DNA of 64,000 nucleotides, taken from Nocardioides panzhihuensis (GTDB taxonomy: Bacteria; Actinomycetota; Actinomycetes; Propionibacteriales; Nocardioidaceae). The stretch lies in contig NZ_JACBZR010000001.1 of assembly GCF_013408335.1 (NCBI RefSeq), positions 4,937,501 to 5,001,500 of the forward strand. The letters are read 5' to 3'. The notes under the pieces are model-generated. The model had not been told where the DNA came from. It ran no database searches and saw only the letters and a program-made list of their open reading frames with translations. The position numbers and the translations under genes were made by a program. The stretch's first letter is position 1. Each line of letters opens with the position of its first letter. Below, piece by piece: positions 42,637 through 51,608 of this stretch.

Positions 42637-44724
42637 TCAGCCCGCAGCGACCGCCCCGCGGATCTCCGCCACCGACGTACGCTGCGCCCGCCCGGCCGCG
42701 AAGACGCTGACCGCGAGCGCGAGCAGGAGCCACAGCACCAGGCCGGCGAGCGACGCACCCGCTGCCGCACCGCTCTGCGCGACCGCAACCCCGCGCAGCG
42801 CCTCGGCGGCGAGCGGGACCGGAAGGATCCCGGCGAGCGTGCCGAACGGCTCGGCGGCGGTGGCAACCGGCAGCAGTCCACCGAGCGAGACCAGCTGCAG
42901 GGCGAGGAAGACCAGCGAGAACAGCCAGCCCCGACGCCGGCCGGCGAGCGCGACGGCAGCCTGGTGGACCGCGACGAACACAGCTGCAGCGAGCGCCGCG
43001 ATCCCAGCCGTGGCGACAGGCTGGTCGAGGTCGGCGCCGAGCGCACCGACCACCACGACGATGAGCAGCGCCTGCACCAGTCCGACGACCACCGCCGGCC
43101 AAAGGCCGAGCAAGGCGAGCCGACGAGCCGGCAGCGCCTCCCGCAGCCGCCTGGCGGGGAAGGCCGAACGCAACAGATAGATCGCGAACGCACCCAGCCA
43201 CAGCGCCAGCGCGATCACCGCCGGTGCCAGCCGGGTCGCCCCCGAGGTGGCGGTCTCCGAGGCGACCGAGACCTGCACCGGGTCGGCGACGACTTCCGCC
43301 TGCTTCTCACCCGGGACCGCGATCTGCGAGGCACCCTCATCGAGCCCGGAGGCCAACGAGGACGCACCCTCGGTCAGCGAGGAGGTCCCGGCGGACAGGT
43401 CGTCAGCACCCGAGGCCAGCGAGGCCGATCCGCTCTCGAGCTGCTTCGTGCCGGAGGCGAGCTGATCAGTACCGGAGGCCAGCGAGGCGGCGCCGTCGTT
43501 CGCCTTGCCGAGACCGCCCTCGAGCTCACGCGCCCCGGCAGCGAGCCGGGCGTTGGCGTCGGCGACCTGCGACGCTCCGGACGCGACCTTCCCGGCCCCG
43601 ACCGCCGCCGTCGAGATCCCTCCGGTCAGCTCAGGCGCCGCCTGCGACAGCGCCGAAGCACCCGAGGCGACCTCGGCCGCGCCTGCGGCGAGCTGGTCGG
43701 CCTGCCCACCACCGGATCCGACCGCCGCCCCGGTGGCGCCGCACAGCTGTGGCTTGGAGGCCGCGAGCAGCGGGTCGCTCGCGCACGCCTGCGCCCAGCC
43801 CTTGGCGAGCTGGGTGTAGCCGTCCACGCCCTCCGACACCTGCGTGGCGCCGGTCGCGAGCGCCGAGGCCTGCGACGGGAGCTCCGCGGTCGAGCTCTCG
43901 AGCCGACCGAGGCCACCGGCGAGCGAGTCGGCCCCGGCGGCCAGCGAGGAGGCACCCTTCGAAGCCTTCCCGGCACCCCTCGCCAACGAGTCCGCCCCGC
44001 TGTAGAGCCGACCGAGACCACCCGCGAGCGAGTCGGCCCCGCCCGCGACCTGCGCGGCACCATCGGCCGCCCCGGAGGCACCGGAGCTGAGCGACCTGGC
44101 GCCGTCGGCGACCTTCCCCGCACCCGAGTCGGCGGCGGAGGTTCCGTCGGCGAGCTGGTCGGCGCCGTCAGCAGCCGAGGTCAGGCTGGACTTGAGCTTC
44201 CCGGTCTGGTCGCGGACACCGTCGAGATAGGTGGTGGTGACCGTACGTCCCAGGGTCGATGCCGACTGCCGCGCGACCTGCCGCGCGATCCCGGCGGTCA
44301 CCTCGCTCGAGGCGTCGGACGCCTCCACTCTCACCCGACCGGCGCTGGGGTCGCTCCCCTGCACCCCGGACAGCGTCTTGGACAGATCCTCCGGGATCGT
44401 GATCACCGCCGCGTACGTCCCATCGGCGTAGCCCGAGCGCGCGTCCTCCTCGTCGGTGAGCTCCCAGCCGAGCGTGGGGCTCGACGACTCCGAGGAGGAG
44501 ACGAGGTCCGCGGCCAGCGCTCTCCCGGCGTAGATCGTCTGCTTGCTCTTCCCGCTTCCCGTCGTCACCGGCTCGTCGAGATTGACCACGGCGGCAGGAA
44601 CTCGGTCGAGGTTCTCGGTCCGGTCGCCGAGCGCGACGAGCGCGAGCGCCGTCACGACGACCGGCAGCAGGATCGCGGCGGCGATCAGACGGCGGCCGCC
44701 CCACCATGATTTCGTACGTTTCAT
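42637..44724 (-). CDS. YhgE/Pip-type ABC-2 membrane protein with long coiled-coil
   Basis: A 695-residue protein. An N-terminal membrane helix (residues 13-32) is followed by a domain with AVVNLDEPV and ADGTYAAVITIPEDL, then about 300 residues of Ala/Gly/Ser heptads (repeated GADQLADGTS, SGASQVADAN, SLASGTDQLASG), and five membrane helices at the C-terminus. This is the YhgE/Pip layout: ABC-2-like permeases with an extracellular coiled coil. It overlaps the MMPL gene by ATGA and would be translated right after it, so the two proteins probably work together. Confidence 0.88.
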   Translation of the reverse strand: MKRTKSWWGGRRLIAAAILLPVVVTALALVALGDRTENLDRVPAAVVNLDEPVTTGSGKSKQTIYAGRALAADLVSSSESSSPTLGWELTDEEDARSGYADGTYAAVITIPEDLSKTLSGVQGSDPSAGRVRVEASDASSEVTAGIARQVARQSASTLGRTVTTTYLDGVRDQTGKLKSSLTSAADGADQLADGTSAADSGAGKVADGARSLSSGASGAADGAAQVAGGADSLAGGLGRLYSGADSLARGAGKASKGASSLAAGADSLAGGLGRLESSTAELPSQASALATGATQVSEGVDGYTQLAKGWAQACASDPLLAASKPQLCGATGAAVGSGGGQADQLAAGAAEVASGASALSQAAPELTGGISTAAVGAGKVASGASQVADANARLAAGARELEGGLGKANDGAASLASGTDQLASGTKQLESGSASLASGADDLSAGTSSLTEGASSLASGLDEGASQIAVPGEKQAEVVADPVQVSVASETATSGATRLAPAVIALALWLGAFAIYLLRSAFPARRLREALPARRLALLGLWPAVVVGLVQALLIVVVVGALGADLDQPVATAGIAALAAAVFVAVHQAAVALAGRRRGWLFSLVFLALQLVSLGGLLPVATAAEPFGTLAGILPVPLAAEALRGVAVAQSGAAAGASLAGLVLWLLLALAVSVFAAGRAQRTSVAEIRGAVAAG

Positions 44725-47423
44725 CGGACTGTCTCCAGGTCGGCGACCGGAGCAACGGTGTCAGCGAGCTCGGTCTGAGGTTGGTTGTCTGAGGCCGGCA
44801 CGGCCCGAGCGATCGCATCCGCGACCTGTGGCACGGCGGGCACCGACGGCATCCCGAGAAGCACCGTGGTGCCTCGCGAGGTCAGCGCGGACAGGGCGGC
44901 GATCTGGCCGCTGTCGAGCGAGGTGGGGCTGTCGATCGCGACCAGCGCCGGCACCCGTCGGGCCTCTGCGAACCGAAGCGCCTCGGCGACGCTGCCGACG
45001 AGAGCCGCCCGGGCGCGTACCGCTCCGGACTCCTCGGGCAGCAGCCGGTCGAGCACCACCAGCTGCCCCGAGAACCCGAGCCGGCCGGTGAGGGCCGCGA
45101 GCGCAGCAGAGCGCGCCACGGGATCGGGCCCGTGGACGACGCCGATCCCGGCCGGCCGAAGCGTCAGGTCGAGCGGAGCGAGCGCACCGGAGACGGCGAC
45201 GTGCCGTGCCCGAACCGCGACCTCGCCGTGCGAGTCCACGAAGTCGGCGTGCTCGAGGTGGTGGACGAGCGCCTCGCCCTCGATGTCGAGGACCGGCATC
45301 CGGCGGTCCAGCCAGCGCGGCAGCCACCAGGCCCGGCGCCCGAGCAGGGCGAGCACCGCCGGCACCAGCGTCATTCGCACCAGGAACGCATCGATGAGCA
45401 CACCCACGGTGAGACCGAGCGCCATCGGTTTCACGATCGGGTCCCCGTTGGGGACGAAGGCCGCAAAGACGGCGATCATGATGATCGCCGCGGCGGTGAC
45501 GACGCGCGCGCTGGCGGTGAACCCGGTGTCGACGGAGCGCCGCGCATCCCCGGTGTGGACGAAGTCCTCCCGCATCCGGGAGACCAGGAACACCTCGTAG
45601 TCCATCGCGAGCCCGAAGAGCACGCCCATCAGGATGATCGGGAAGAACGCGATCACCGGGCCGACCTTGGCGACGTTGAACAGGTCGGCGCCCCAGCCCC
45701 ACTCGAAGACCGCAGCGACGACGCCGAACGATGCCGCCACCGACAGCACATAGCCGAGCGTCGCCTTCAACGGGACCGCGATCGAGCGGAACACGATCGT
45801 CAGCAGGATCAGCGACAGCCCGACGACGACCGCGCCGAACGGCAGGATCGCGCCGGAGAGGCGGTCGCTGACGTCGATGGCGACCGCCGTCTGCCCGGTG
45901 ACCATGACGTCCTCGATCCCGAACCGCTTCTCCAGGTCAGCCGAGTCCGCGCGGATCTCCTCGACCAGCGCGGCGGTCGCCGGGTCGCTCTTCTCGGTGG
46001 TCGGGTAGATCACCACGAGCCCGAGGTCGGCGGTCCGGTTCGGGGTGGCCAGGGCGACCTTCTGGACGCCGTCATGATCCCCGAGCGCCTTGCCGAGATC
46101 GTCCACCACGCCGATCGGGTCGGTGGTGTCGATGATGTCCGCGGTCACGAACAGCGGCGCGTTGTACCCCGGCCCGAAGTCACGGCTGATCAGGTCGTAC
46201 GTCTCCCGCTCGCTGCTGCCCGGCTCGGCGCTGCCGTTGTCGCTCAGCCCCAGCGCGAGGTCGCGCGCCGGGATCGCCAGGACGGCGATGATCAGCAGGG
46301 AGATCACGACGGTGACCACCGGCATCCTGGTCACCAGTCGCACCCAGCGGGCTCCGAGAGTGATGGCGTGAGGCCGCCCCTCCGCGGCAGCCTCACGCCG
46401 ATGGGCCCGAGACCCAAACTTCGGCCGCAACCGCTCCCCCGCGAGCGCGAGGAGAGCCGGCACGGCGGTGAGCGCGACGAGCACCGCGACCAGGACGGCC
46501 GCGGCCGCTGCGTACCCCATCACCGCCAGGAACGGGATGCCCGCGACCACCAGGCCGCACAGCGCGATGATGACCGTGACGCCAGCGAAGATGACCGCGC
46601 TTCCCGCGGTCGCGACCGCTCGGGCGATCGACTCCTCCACACCGAGACCGGTGGCCAGCTGGCTGCGGTGGCGGGCGATCACGAACAGCGCGTAGTCGAT
46701 ACCGACCGCGAGCCCGATCATCAGCGCGAGAGTCGGGGTCGTGGCCGAGATCGTGGTGACCGCGGCGACGGAGAAGATCCCGGCCATCGCGATCGCCACC
46801 CCGAGCAGCGCGGTCAGGATCGGCAGGCCGGCTGCCAGCAACGACCCGAACGTGATCGCGAGGACCAGCAGGGCGATCAGCAGACCGATCGCCTCGGTCG
46901 CGCTGACGTGCACCCCCGTGACGGAGTACGCATCCCCGCCGATGTGGAGCTCGACCGGAGACCCCTCCGGCAGCTCCGCGGCCTCCTCCAGCTCGTCGGT
47001 CACCCGCTCGGGGAGCTCGTCGAGACCGAGGTCGAACTGCACCGTCGCCAGCGCATCGCGGCCGTCGTCGCTCACCGTCCGGCTCTCCGACGCCAGCGGG
47101 TCGGTGACCGTCGCGACGTGGTCCACCTTCTCGACCTCGGCGAGCACGTCGGCGATCTCGCGCCGATGATCCTGGATCTTCTGCCCCTCGGGAGCCACGA
47201 AGACCAGCTGCGCCGAGGTCCCGGAGACCTCGGGGAAGCGCTGCGTGAGCGCGTCCAGGCCCTGCTGGGACTCCGTGCCAGGGATCGTGAAGTCGTTCTG
47301 AAGCTTGCCGCCGAGCGAGACCGTCAGCGCGCCCAGCAGCACGGCGAGCAGGAGCCAGAGGGCCAGCACTGTCTTGGCTCGGCGCGCGACCTGCCGGCCG
47401 AGGCGGTAGAGGTAGGAGGACAC
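44721..47423 (-). CDS. MMPL-family RND transporter with degenerate ABC-ATPase-like tail
   Basis: A 900-residue protein. Residues 1-~700 form two MMPL halves with about 11-12 helices, extracellular domains, and the transmembrane Asp motifs GLAVGIDYALFVIARHR and GLAMDYEVFLVSRM. Residues about 712-900 resemble an ABC nucleotide-binding domain: DLTLRPAGIGVVHGPDPVAR sits where Walker A (GxxGxGKS) would be, but the Lys and the second Gly are lost, and VPALVAIDSPTSLD looks like a DEPTxLD Walker B in which Glu is Ser. No LSGGQ signature is visible. A lipid exporter function is typical for MMPL. Confidence 0.85.
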   Translation of the reverse strand: MSSYLYRLGRQVARRAKTVLALWLLLAVLLGALTVSLGGKLQNDFTIPGTESQQGLDALTQRFPEVSGTSAQLVFVAPEGQKIQDHRREIADVLAEVEKVDHVATVTDPLASESRTVSDDGRDALATVQFDLGLDELPERVTDELEEAAELPEGSPVELHIGGDAYSVTGVHVSATEAIGLLIALLVLAITFGSLLAAGLPILTALLGVAIAMAGIFSVAAVTTISATTPTLALMIGLAVGIDYALFVIARHRSQLATGLGVEESIARAVATAGSAVIFAGVTVIIALCGLVVAGIPFLAVMGYAAAAAVLVAVLVALTAVPALLALAGERLRPKFGSRAHRREAAAEGRPHAITLGARWVRLVTRMPVVTVVISLLIIAVLAIPARDLALGLSDNGSAEPGSSERETYDLISRDFGPGYNAPLFVTADIIDTTDPIGVVDDLGKALGDHDGVQKVALATPNRTADLGLVVIYPTTEKSDPATAALVEEIRADSADLEKRFGIEDVMVTGQTAVAIDVSDRLSGAILPFGAVVVGLSLILLTIVFRSIAVPLKATLGYVLSVAASFGVVAAVFEWGWGADLFNVAKVGPVIAFFPIILMGVLFGLAMDYEVFLVSRMREDFVHTGDARRSVDTGFTASARVVTAAAIIMIAVFAAFVPNGDPIVKPMALGLTVGVLIDAFLVRMTLVPAVLALLGRRAWWLPRWLDRRMPVLDIEGEALVHHLEHADFVDSHGEVAVRARHVAVSGALAPLDLTLRPAGIGVVHGPDPVARSAALAALTGRLGFSGQLVVLDRLLPEESGAVRARAALVGSVAEALRFAEARRVPALVAIDSPTSLDSGQIAALSALTSRGTTVLLGMPSVPAVPQVADAIARAVPASDNQPQTELADTVAPVADLETVR

Positions 47424-47426
47424 GTT

Positions 47427-47461
47427 CGATACATTAACGCATTCAATACGAAAGTGTATCG
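47427..47461. promoter_or_regulatory. Candidate TetR operator between MMPL and TetR genes
   Basis: CGATACA (47427-47433) and TGTATCG (47455-47461) are 7-bp perfect inverted arms 21 bases apart in the AT-richer gap between the divergent MMPL and TetR genes, starting 4 bp before the MMPL start codon. Confidence 0.4.
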
Positions 47462-47484
47462 TCGGTGTATGTGAGGATTGCTAC

Positions 47485-48105
47485 ATGACCGAGGTGAAGG
47501 CCCCCAGGCGACGTACGAACACCCGCGCGCGACTGCTGGCCGCGGCTGTCGACGTCTTCGTCGAGCGCGGGGCGCGCCGGGTCACCGTCGACGACCTCGT
47601 CAGCGCCGCCGGCTACACGCGCGGCGCCTTCTACTCCAACTTCGGCAGCGTCGAGGAGGTGCTTCTCGAGGCGTTCAAGGAGGAGTCCGAGAGGCTGATC
47701 GAGGCCGTACGCACCGCCGTCGCCGAGCACAGCGACGCCGACTCGAGCGGATCGCTGATCAGAGCGGCCTTCGACGCGGTCGGCCCCATGCAGGACCGCT
47801 GGTACGTCCTGCAGAGCGAGGTGGTGCTGCAGAGCCTGCGCGACCCCGATGCCCGAGAGATCAGCTCGGCGACCTTCACGGCACTCAGCGAGCAGCTCGT
47901 CGAGGTGGTCGAGCTCGCGCTCGACCGCCTCGACTGCACCTCCACGATGCCGACCGACCTTCTCGCCCAGACGATGATGGGCGTGTTCCTGCACAGCCTC
48001 ACGATGCGTACGATCCGGCCCGACGACCCTCGTGCCGACCGACTCCTCGACGACGCGCTCCCCCAGATCCTCGATGGGGTGTCGATCCCGCGAACCTCCG
48101 CCTAG
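47485..48105 (+). CDS. TetR-family transcriptional regulator of the MMPL/YhgE operon
   Basis: A 206-residue TetR protein. Residues about 8-55 contain the HTH ARRVTVDDLVSAAGYTRGAFYSNFGSVEEVL, the AcrR-like helix arrangement. The C-terminal domain is hydrophobic enough to hold a lipid-like ligand. Its position, divergent from the MMPL-YhgE operon with an inverted repeat in the 61-bp gap, strongly suggests that it represses that operon and itself. Confidence 0.88.
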   Translation: MTEVKAPRRRTNTRARLLAAAVDVFVERGARRVTVDDLVSAAGYTRGAFYSNFGSVEEVLLEAFKEESERLIEAVRTAVAEHSDADSSGSLIRAAFDAVGPMQDRWYVLQSEVVLQSLRDPDAREISSATFTALSEQLVEVVELALDRLDCTSTMPTDLLAQTMMGVFLHSLTMRTIRPDDPRADRLLDDALPQILDGVSIPRTSA

Positions 48106-48164
48106 GCTGAACCGCGAGTCCCGCTCGGACCGACTCGCAGATCGACTCTCAGGGGGTTGTCAGC

Positions 48165-49391
48165 ATGGGCGCACCGACATGGGTGTGGGTGGTCACCGTG
48201 GTCGCGATCGTCGGCCTGCTCGGGTTCGACTACTTCTTCCACGTCCGCAAGGCCCACACACCCACGCTGAAGGAGGCGGCCACCTGGTCGGCGCTCTACG
48301 TCGCGATCGCGCTGCTCTTCGGCGTCGGCGTGCTGATCATCGGCGGCGGCGCGATGGGCGGGGAGTACTTCGCCGGCTACATCACCGAGAAGGCGCTCTC
48401 GGTCGACAACCTGTTCGTCTTCCTGATCATCATCACCAGCTTTCGGGTGCCGCGCGACGACCAGCAGAAGGTGCTGCTCTTCGGAATCACCTTCTCGCTG
48501 ATCGCGCGCACCGGGTTCATCTTCGTGGGCGCCGCTCTGATCAACACCTTCGCCTGGGTGTTCTACCTGTTCGGGCTGATCCTGCTGATGACGGCCGGCA
48601 ACATGCTGAAGCCCGACGACCACTCCGACAAGGAGAACTTCGTCGTCCGCCTGTCCCGGAGACTGTTCCACGTCAGTGAGCACTACGACGGCGACAAGCT
48701 CTTCACGGTGGAGAACGGCAAGCGCATCCTGACGCCGATGCTGCTGGTGATGGTGGCCATCGGCGGCACCGACATCCTCTTCGCGCTCGACTCGATCCCT
48801 GCGATCTTCGGTCTGACACAGAACGTCTATCTCGTCTTCACCGCGACCGCGTTCTCCCTGCTGGGCCTGCGCCAGCTCTACTTCCTGCTCGACGGCCTCC
48901 TCGACCGGCTCATCTTCCTGTCCTACGGGTTGGCCGCGATCCTCGCCTTCATCGGCGTGAAGCTGATCCTGCACGCACTCCACGAGAACAACGTCCCGTT
49001 CATCAACGACGGCGACCCCGTGCACGTGGTCGAGATCAGCACCGGCCTGTCCTTGAGCGTCATCCTCGGCGTACTCGTGGTCACCGTCGTCGCCTCTCTC
49101 TTCAGCAAGCGCGGCCGGGCCAAGAACGCCATCGCCAACGCCCGCCGGCACGCAGCGTCGTACCTGGACTCGGAGTACACCACCGACCCCGCCGAGCGCG
49201 AGCGCATCCACAACGCCCTCCTCGCCGAACGCGACCTCATCGTCTCCCTCGGCCCGGACTACCTGCAGATGGCGCGCGAGGAGACCCCTCTCATGGAGCT
49301 CCTCGAACGCGCTCTCGCCAGCCACACCGCCGCCGTCGAGCGCGGCGAGGCATCGTCGGCGGGTCCGCCGAAGATCCTCCGCGAGGAGTAG
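48165..49391 (+). CDS. TerC/Alx-family membrane protein
   Basis: A 408-residue protein with about nine membrane helices and the TerC/Alx signature in ALSVDNLFVFLIIITSF and GGTDILFALDSIPAIFGLTQN, where the paired Asp residues are the family's metal-binding positions. Relatives export manganese or contribute to tellurite resistance. The C-terminal ~100 residues are a cytosolic helical tail. It follows the TetR gene by 59 bp and has its own Gly-rich ribosome region, so coupling to the TetR gene is possible but not needed. Confidence 0.92.
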   Translation: MGAPTWVWVVTVVAIVGLLGFDYFFHVRKAHTPTLKEAATWSALYVAIALLFGVGVLIIGGGAMGGEYFAGYITEKALSVDNLFVFLIIITSFRVPRDDQQKVLLFGITFSLIARTGFIFVGAALINTFAWVFYLFGLILLMTAGNMLKPDDHSDKENFVVRLSRRLFHVSEHYDGDKLFTVENGKRILTPMLLVMVAIGGTDILFALDSIPAIFGLTQNVYLVFTATAFSLLGLRQLYFLLDGLLDRLIFLSYGLAAILAFIGVKLILHALHENNVPFINDGDPVHVVEISTGLSLSVILGVLVVTVVASLFSKRGRAKNAIANARRHAASYLDSEYTTDPAERERIHNALLAERDLIVSLGPDYLQMAREETPLMELLERALASHTAAVERGEASSAGPPKILREE

Positions 49392-49400
49392 GGCAGGGCC

Positions 49401-50312
49401 TCAGGCGACATGGCGGCTCCGGTAGGAGGTCGGCGAGGTGCCGTGGACGCGCTTGAAGGCAGCGCTGAGTGCGAACGGGTTGGCGTAGCCGACGCGGGCG
49501 GCGATCGCCGACAGGGTCAGGTCCGTGCCGACCAGCAGGTCTGCCGCCAGAGCGAGCCGCCACCGGGTCAGGTACGCCAGCGGTGGCTCGCCGACCTGCT
49601 CGGTGAAGCGTCGCGCCAGAGCGGCTCGCGAGAGACCGACCTGCTCACCGAGACCGGCGACCGTCCAGGGCAGCTCGGGGTGCTGCTCCATCGCCCGCAG
49701 CACCGCGGCCACGGCGTCGTCGGCAGGAAGTGCCGGTGAGTCCGCGAGCACCTCCCGGACAGCTTTGACCGCGAGTACGTCCAGCAGCCGGTCGAGCAGA
49801 GCCGCCTGTCCGGCCTCCTCACGCACCAGCTCTGTCGACAGCAGGTCGAGAACGGCGGTGTCGAAGCCGCGCAGCACCACGCTGGTCGGCAGCCGGGACA
49901 ACAGCAGCGAGCCCACCGACGTCTCGCGCTCATAGGTCCCGATGAGCATCACGGTTGCCTCCGGCGAGCGGCTGTTGCCCCACGTGCGTACGCCCAGCGC
50001 CAGTTCCTCGGCCAGCAGGGCCCCGTTCGTGTCGATACAGACCTGGCCGGGCAGGATCCGGATGTCGGCGGGACGATCGGCCGAGTCGGCGATGACATAG
50101 GTCGCCGGCCCGCGGCACACGATCACATCCCCTGCCGCCACCTCCTGCGGTCCCTCGCAGCCGGTGAAGACCGCCTCGCCGCGTGCTATCGCGATGACCG
50201 TGAGCGGCACCTCGTCCTCGGCGGTGATCGACCACTCCCCGGCGAACACCGCCTTCAACAGGAAGGCGGCCTGGGCCCGCGGGCCGTCCATGAGCAGATC
50301 GAGTGACGACAT
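49401..50312 (-). CDS. AraC-family regulator with cupin N-domain
   Basis: A 303-residue protein. The N-terminal half has a cupin-like AraC-binding domain (VIAIARGEAVFTGCEGPQEVAAGDVIVCRG), and the C-terminal ~100 residues form the two-HTH AraC domain (WTVAGLGEQVGLSRAALARRF and LSAIAARVGYANPFALSAAFKRVHGTSP). ATG 50312 gives the usual length. It is divergent from the NmrA-like gene, 73 bp away, and typically such regulators activate that neighbour in response to reactive carbonyl or redox ligands. Confidence 0.9.
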   Translation of the reverse strand: MSSLDLLMDGPRAQAAFLLKAVFAGEWSITAEDEVPLTVIAIARGEAVFTGCEGPQEVAAGDVIVCRGPATYVIADSADRPADIRILPGQVCIDTNGALLAEELALGVRTWGNSRSPEATVMLIGTYERETSVGSLLLSRLPTSVVLRGFDTAVLDLLSTELVREEAGQAALLDRLLDVLAVKAVREVLADSPALPADDAVAAVLRAMEQHPELPWTVAGLGEQVGLSRAALARRFTEQVGEPPLAYLTRWRLALAADLLVGTDLTLSAIAARVGYANPFALSAAFKRVHGTSPTSYRSRHVA

Positions 50313-50385
50313 GGTGAGACGATAACGCATGGCTACTGGAGCCAAGCGTATTCCATCGTCGCTTTCGCCAGGCCAGATTAGAGGC

Positions 50386-51174
50386 ATGACAACTCTCATC
50401 ACCGGCGCCACCGGCAAGACCGGCCAGCGCGTCGCCCGCCGTCTGCAGACCCTTGACCACGACGTACGTGCCGTCACCCGGCACTCGGCGCCCCGGTTCG
50501 ACTGGCACGACCAGACCACCTGGGCCGAGGCCATCGAGGGCTGCGCGTCGGCCTACCTGACCTTCCAGCCCGACCTGGGCCTGCCGGGCGCCGACGAGAT
50601 CATCGGCGCGTTCGCCGCTCAGGCGGTCGCCGCGGGTTGCGGCCGTCTCGTACTGCTCTCCGGCCGCGGCGAGGACGGTGCCCAGCGAGCCGAGCAGGCC
50701 GTGATGGCCTCAGGCGCCGAGTGGACGATCCTGCGTTCGGCCTTCTTCGTGCAGAACTTCACCGAAGGTGCGTTCGCGGACGAGCTCGCGGCCGGGTCGT
50801 TCACCATGGTCGAGCACACCGCCGCCGAGCCGTTCGTCGACGCCGACGACATCGCCGACGTCGCCGTCGCGACCCTCCTCGACAAGGGCTACGTCGGCGG
50901 GGTCCTGGAGCTCACCGGGCCTCGACTGCTCACCTTCGAGGAGGCCGCGCACGCCATCGGCGGGCCCACCGTCACGTACCGCTCCATGCCCACGGAGGAC
51001 TACGTCTCGGTCCTGACCGCGGCCGGGTTGCCGACGCCCGACGCGGCTGGACTGGCGTACCTGTTCGAAGAGGTTCTCGACGGACGCAACGCATACGTGA
51101 CCGGCGACGTCGAGGCAGTCCTGGGCCGCGCTGCTCGAAGCATCGATGATCTCGACCGGGGTGATCAGTCATGA
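50386..51174 (+). CDS. NmrA-like NAD(P)-binding protein (ergot-alkaloid type)
   Basis: A 262-residue atypical SDR with TTLITGATGKTGQRVARRL (Rossmann GxxGxxG), no catalytic Tyr-Lys pair at the usual spacing, and an alpha-helical C-terminal cap. Relatives act as NADPH sensors or NAD(P)H:quinone-type reductases. It overlaps the DUF1772-like gene by ATGA and is divergent from an AraC gene, a trio that recurs in actinobacteria. Reaction unknown. Confidence 0.88.
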   Translation: MTTLITGATGKTGQRVARRLQTLDHDVRAVTRHSAPRFDWHDQTTWAEAIEGCASAYLTFQPDLGLPGADEIIGAFAAQAVAAGCGRLVLLSGRGEDGAQRAEQAVMASGAEWTILRSAFFVQNFTEGAFADELAAGSFTMVEHTAAEPFVDADDIADVAVATLLDKGYVGGVLELTGPRLLTFEEAAHAIGGPTVTYRSMPTEDYVSVLTAAGLPTPDAAGLAYLFEEVLDGRNAYVTGDVEAVLGRAARSIDDLDRGDQS

Positions 51175-51608
51175 GCGAGGTCGTACTCACCGGCGCGAGG
51201 CTGCTCAACGGCGTCACCGCCGGCGTCTACATCGCCTTCCTTGTCGCATTCATGCCGGCGCTGCACGGCCAGCCTGACGATGTCTACGCCCGGGTGGTGA
51301 ACCGGCTCAACGTGGTCATCGTCAACCCGGTGTTCCTGGCCTTCTTCCTGGGCGCCCCGCTACTGGCCCTGATGCTCCTCGGATGGCACCGGAGCCCCCT
51401 CGCCATCACCGCCGCCTGCCTCGCCGTCGCTGCCGTCGTCATCACCTTCGCGGCGAACCTGCCATTGAACGACGCCCTGGCGAACGGCGGCTCCGTGTCC
51501 TCGTTCGAGAGGCCGTGGCTGATCTTCCACACGCTACGAACCCTCGCCGCAACCGGTGCCTTCGTTCTTCTCAGCCTGCCCGGGGCCGTCACCCGGATAT
51601 CGGGCTAG
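51171..51608 (+). CDS. DUF1772-family membrane protein
   Basis: A 145-residue protein with four membrane helices (about residues 8-28, 46-70, 79-97 and 122-138) and the family pattern GVYIAFLVAFMPALHG near residue 18 and FAANLPLNDAL in the third helix. DUF1772 (anthrone oxygenase-like) proteins have unknown functions in bacteria and often sit beside NmrA-like genes, as here by ATGA overlap. It converges with the kinase gene, the stop codons overlapping by 4 bp. Confidence 0.85.
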   Translation: MSEVVLTGARLLNGVTAGVYIAFLVAFMPALHGQPDDVYARVVNRLNVVIVNPVFLAFFLGAPLLALMLLGWHRSPLAITAACLAVAAVVITFAANLPLNDALANGGSVSSFERPWLIFHTLRTLAATGAFVLLSLPGAVTRISG

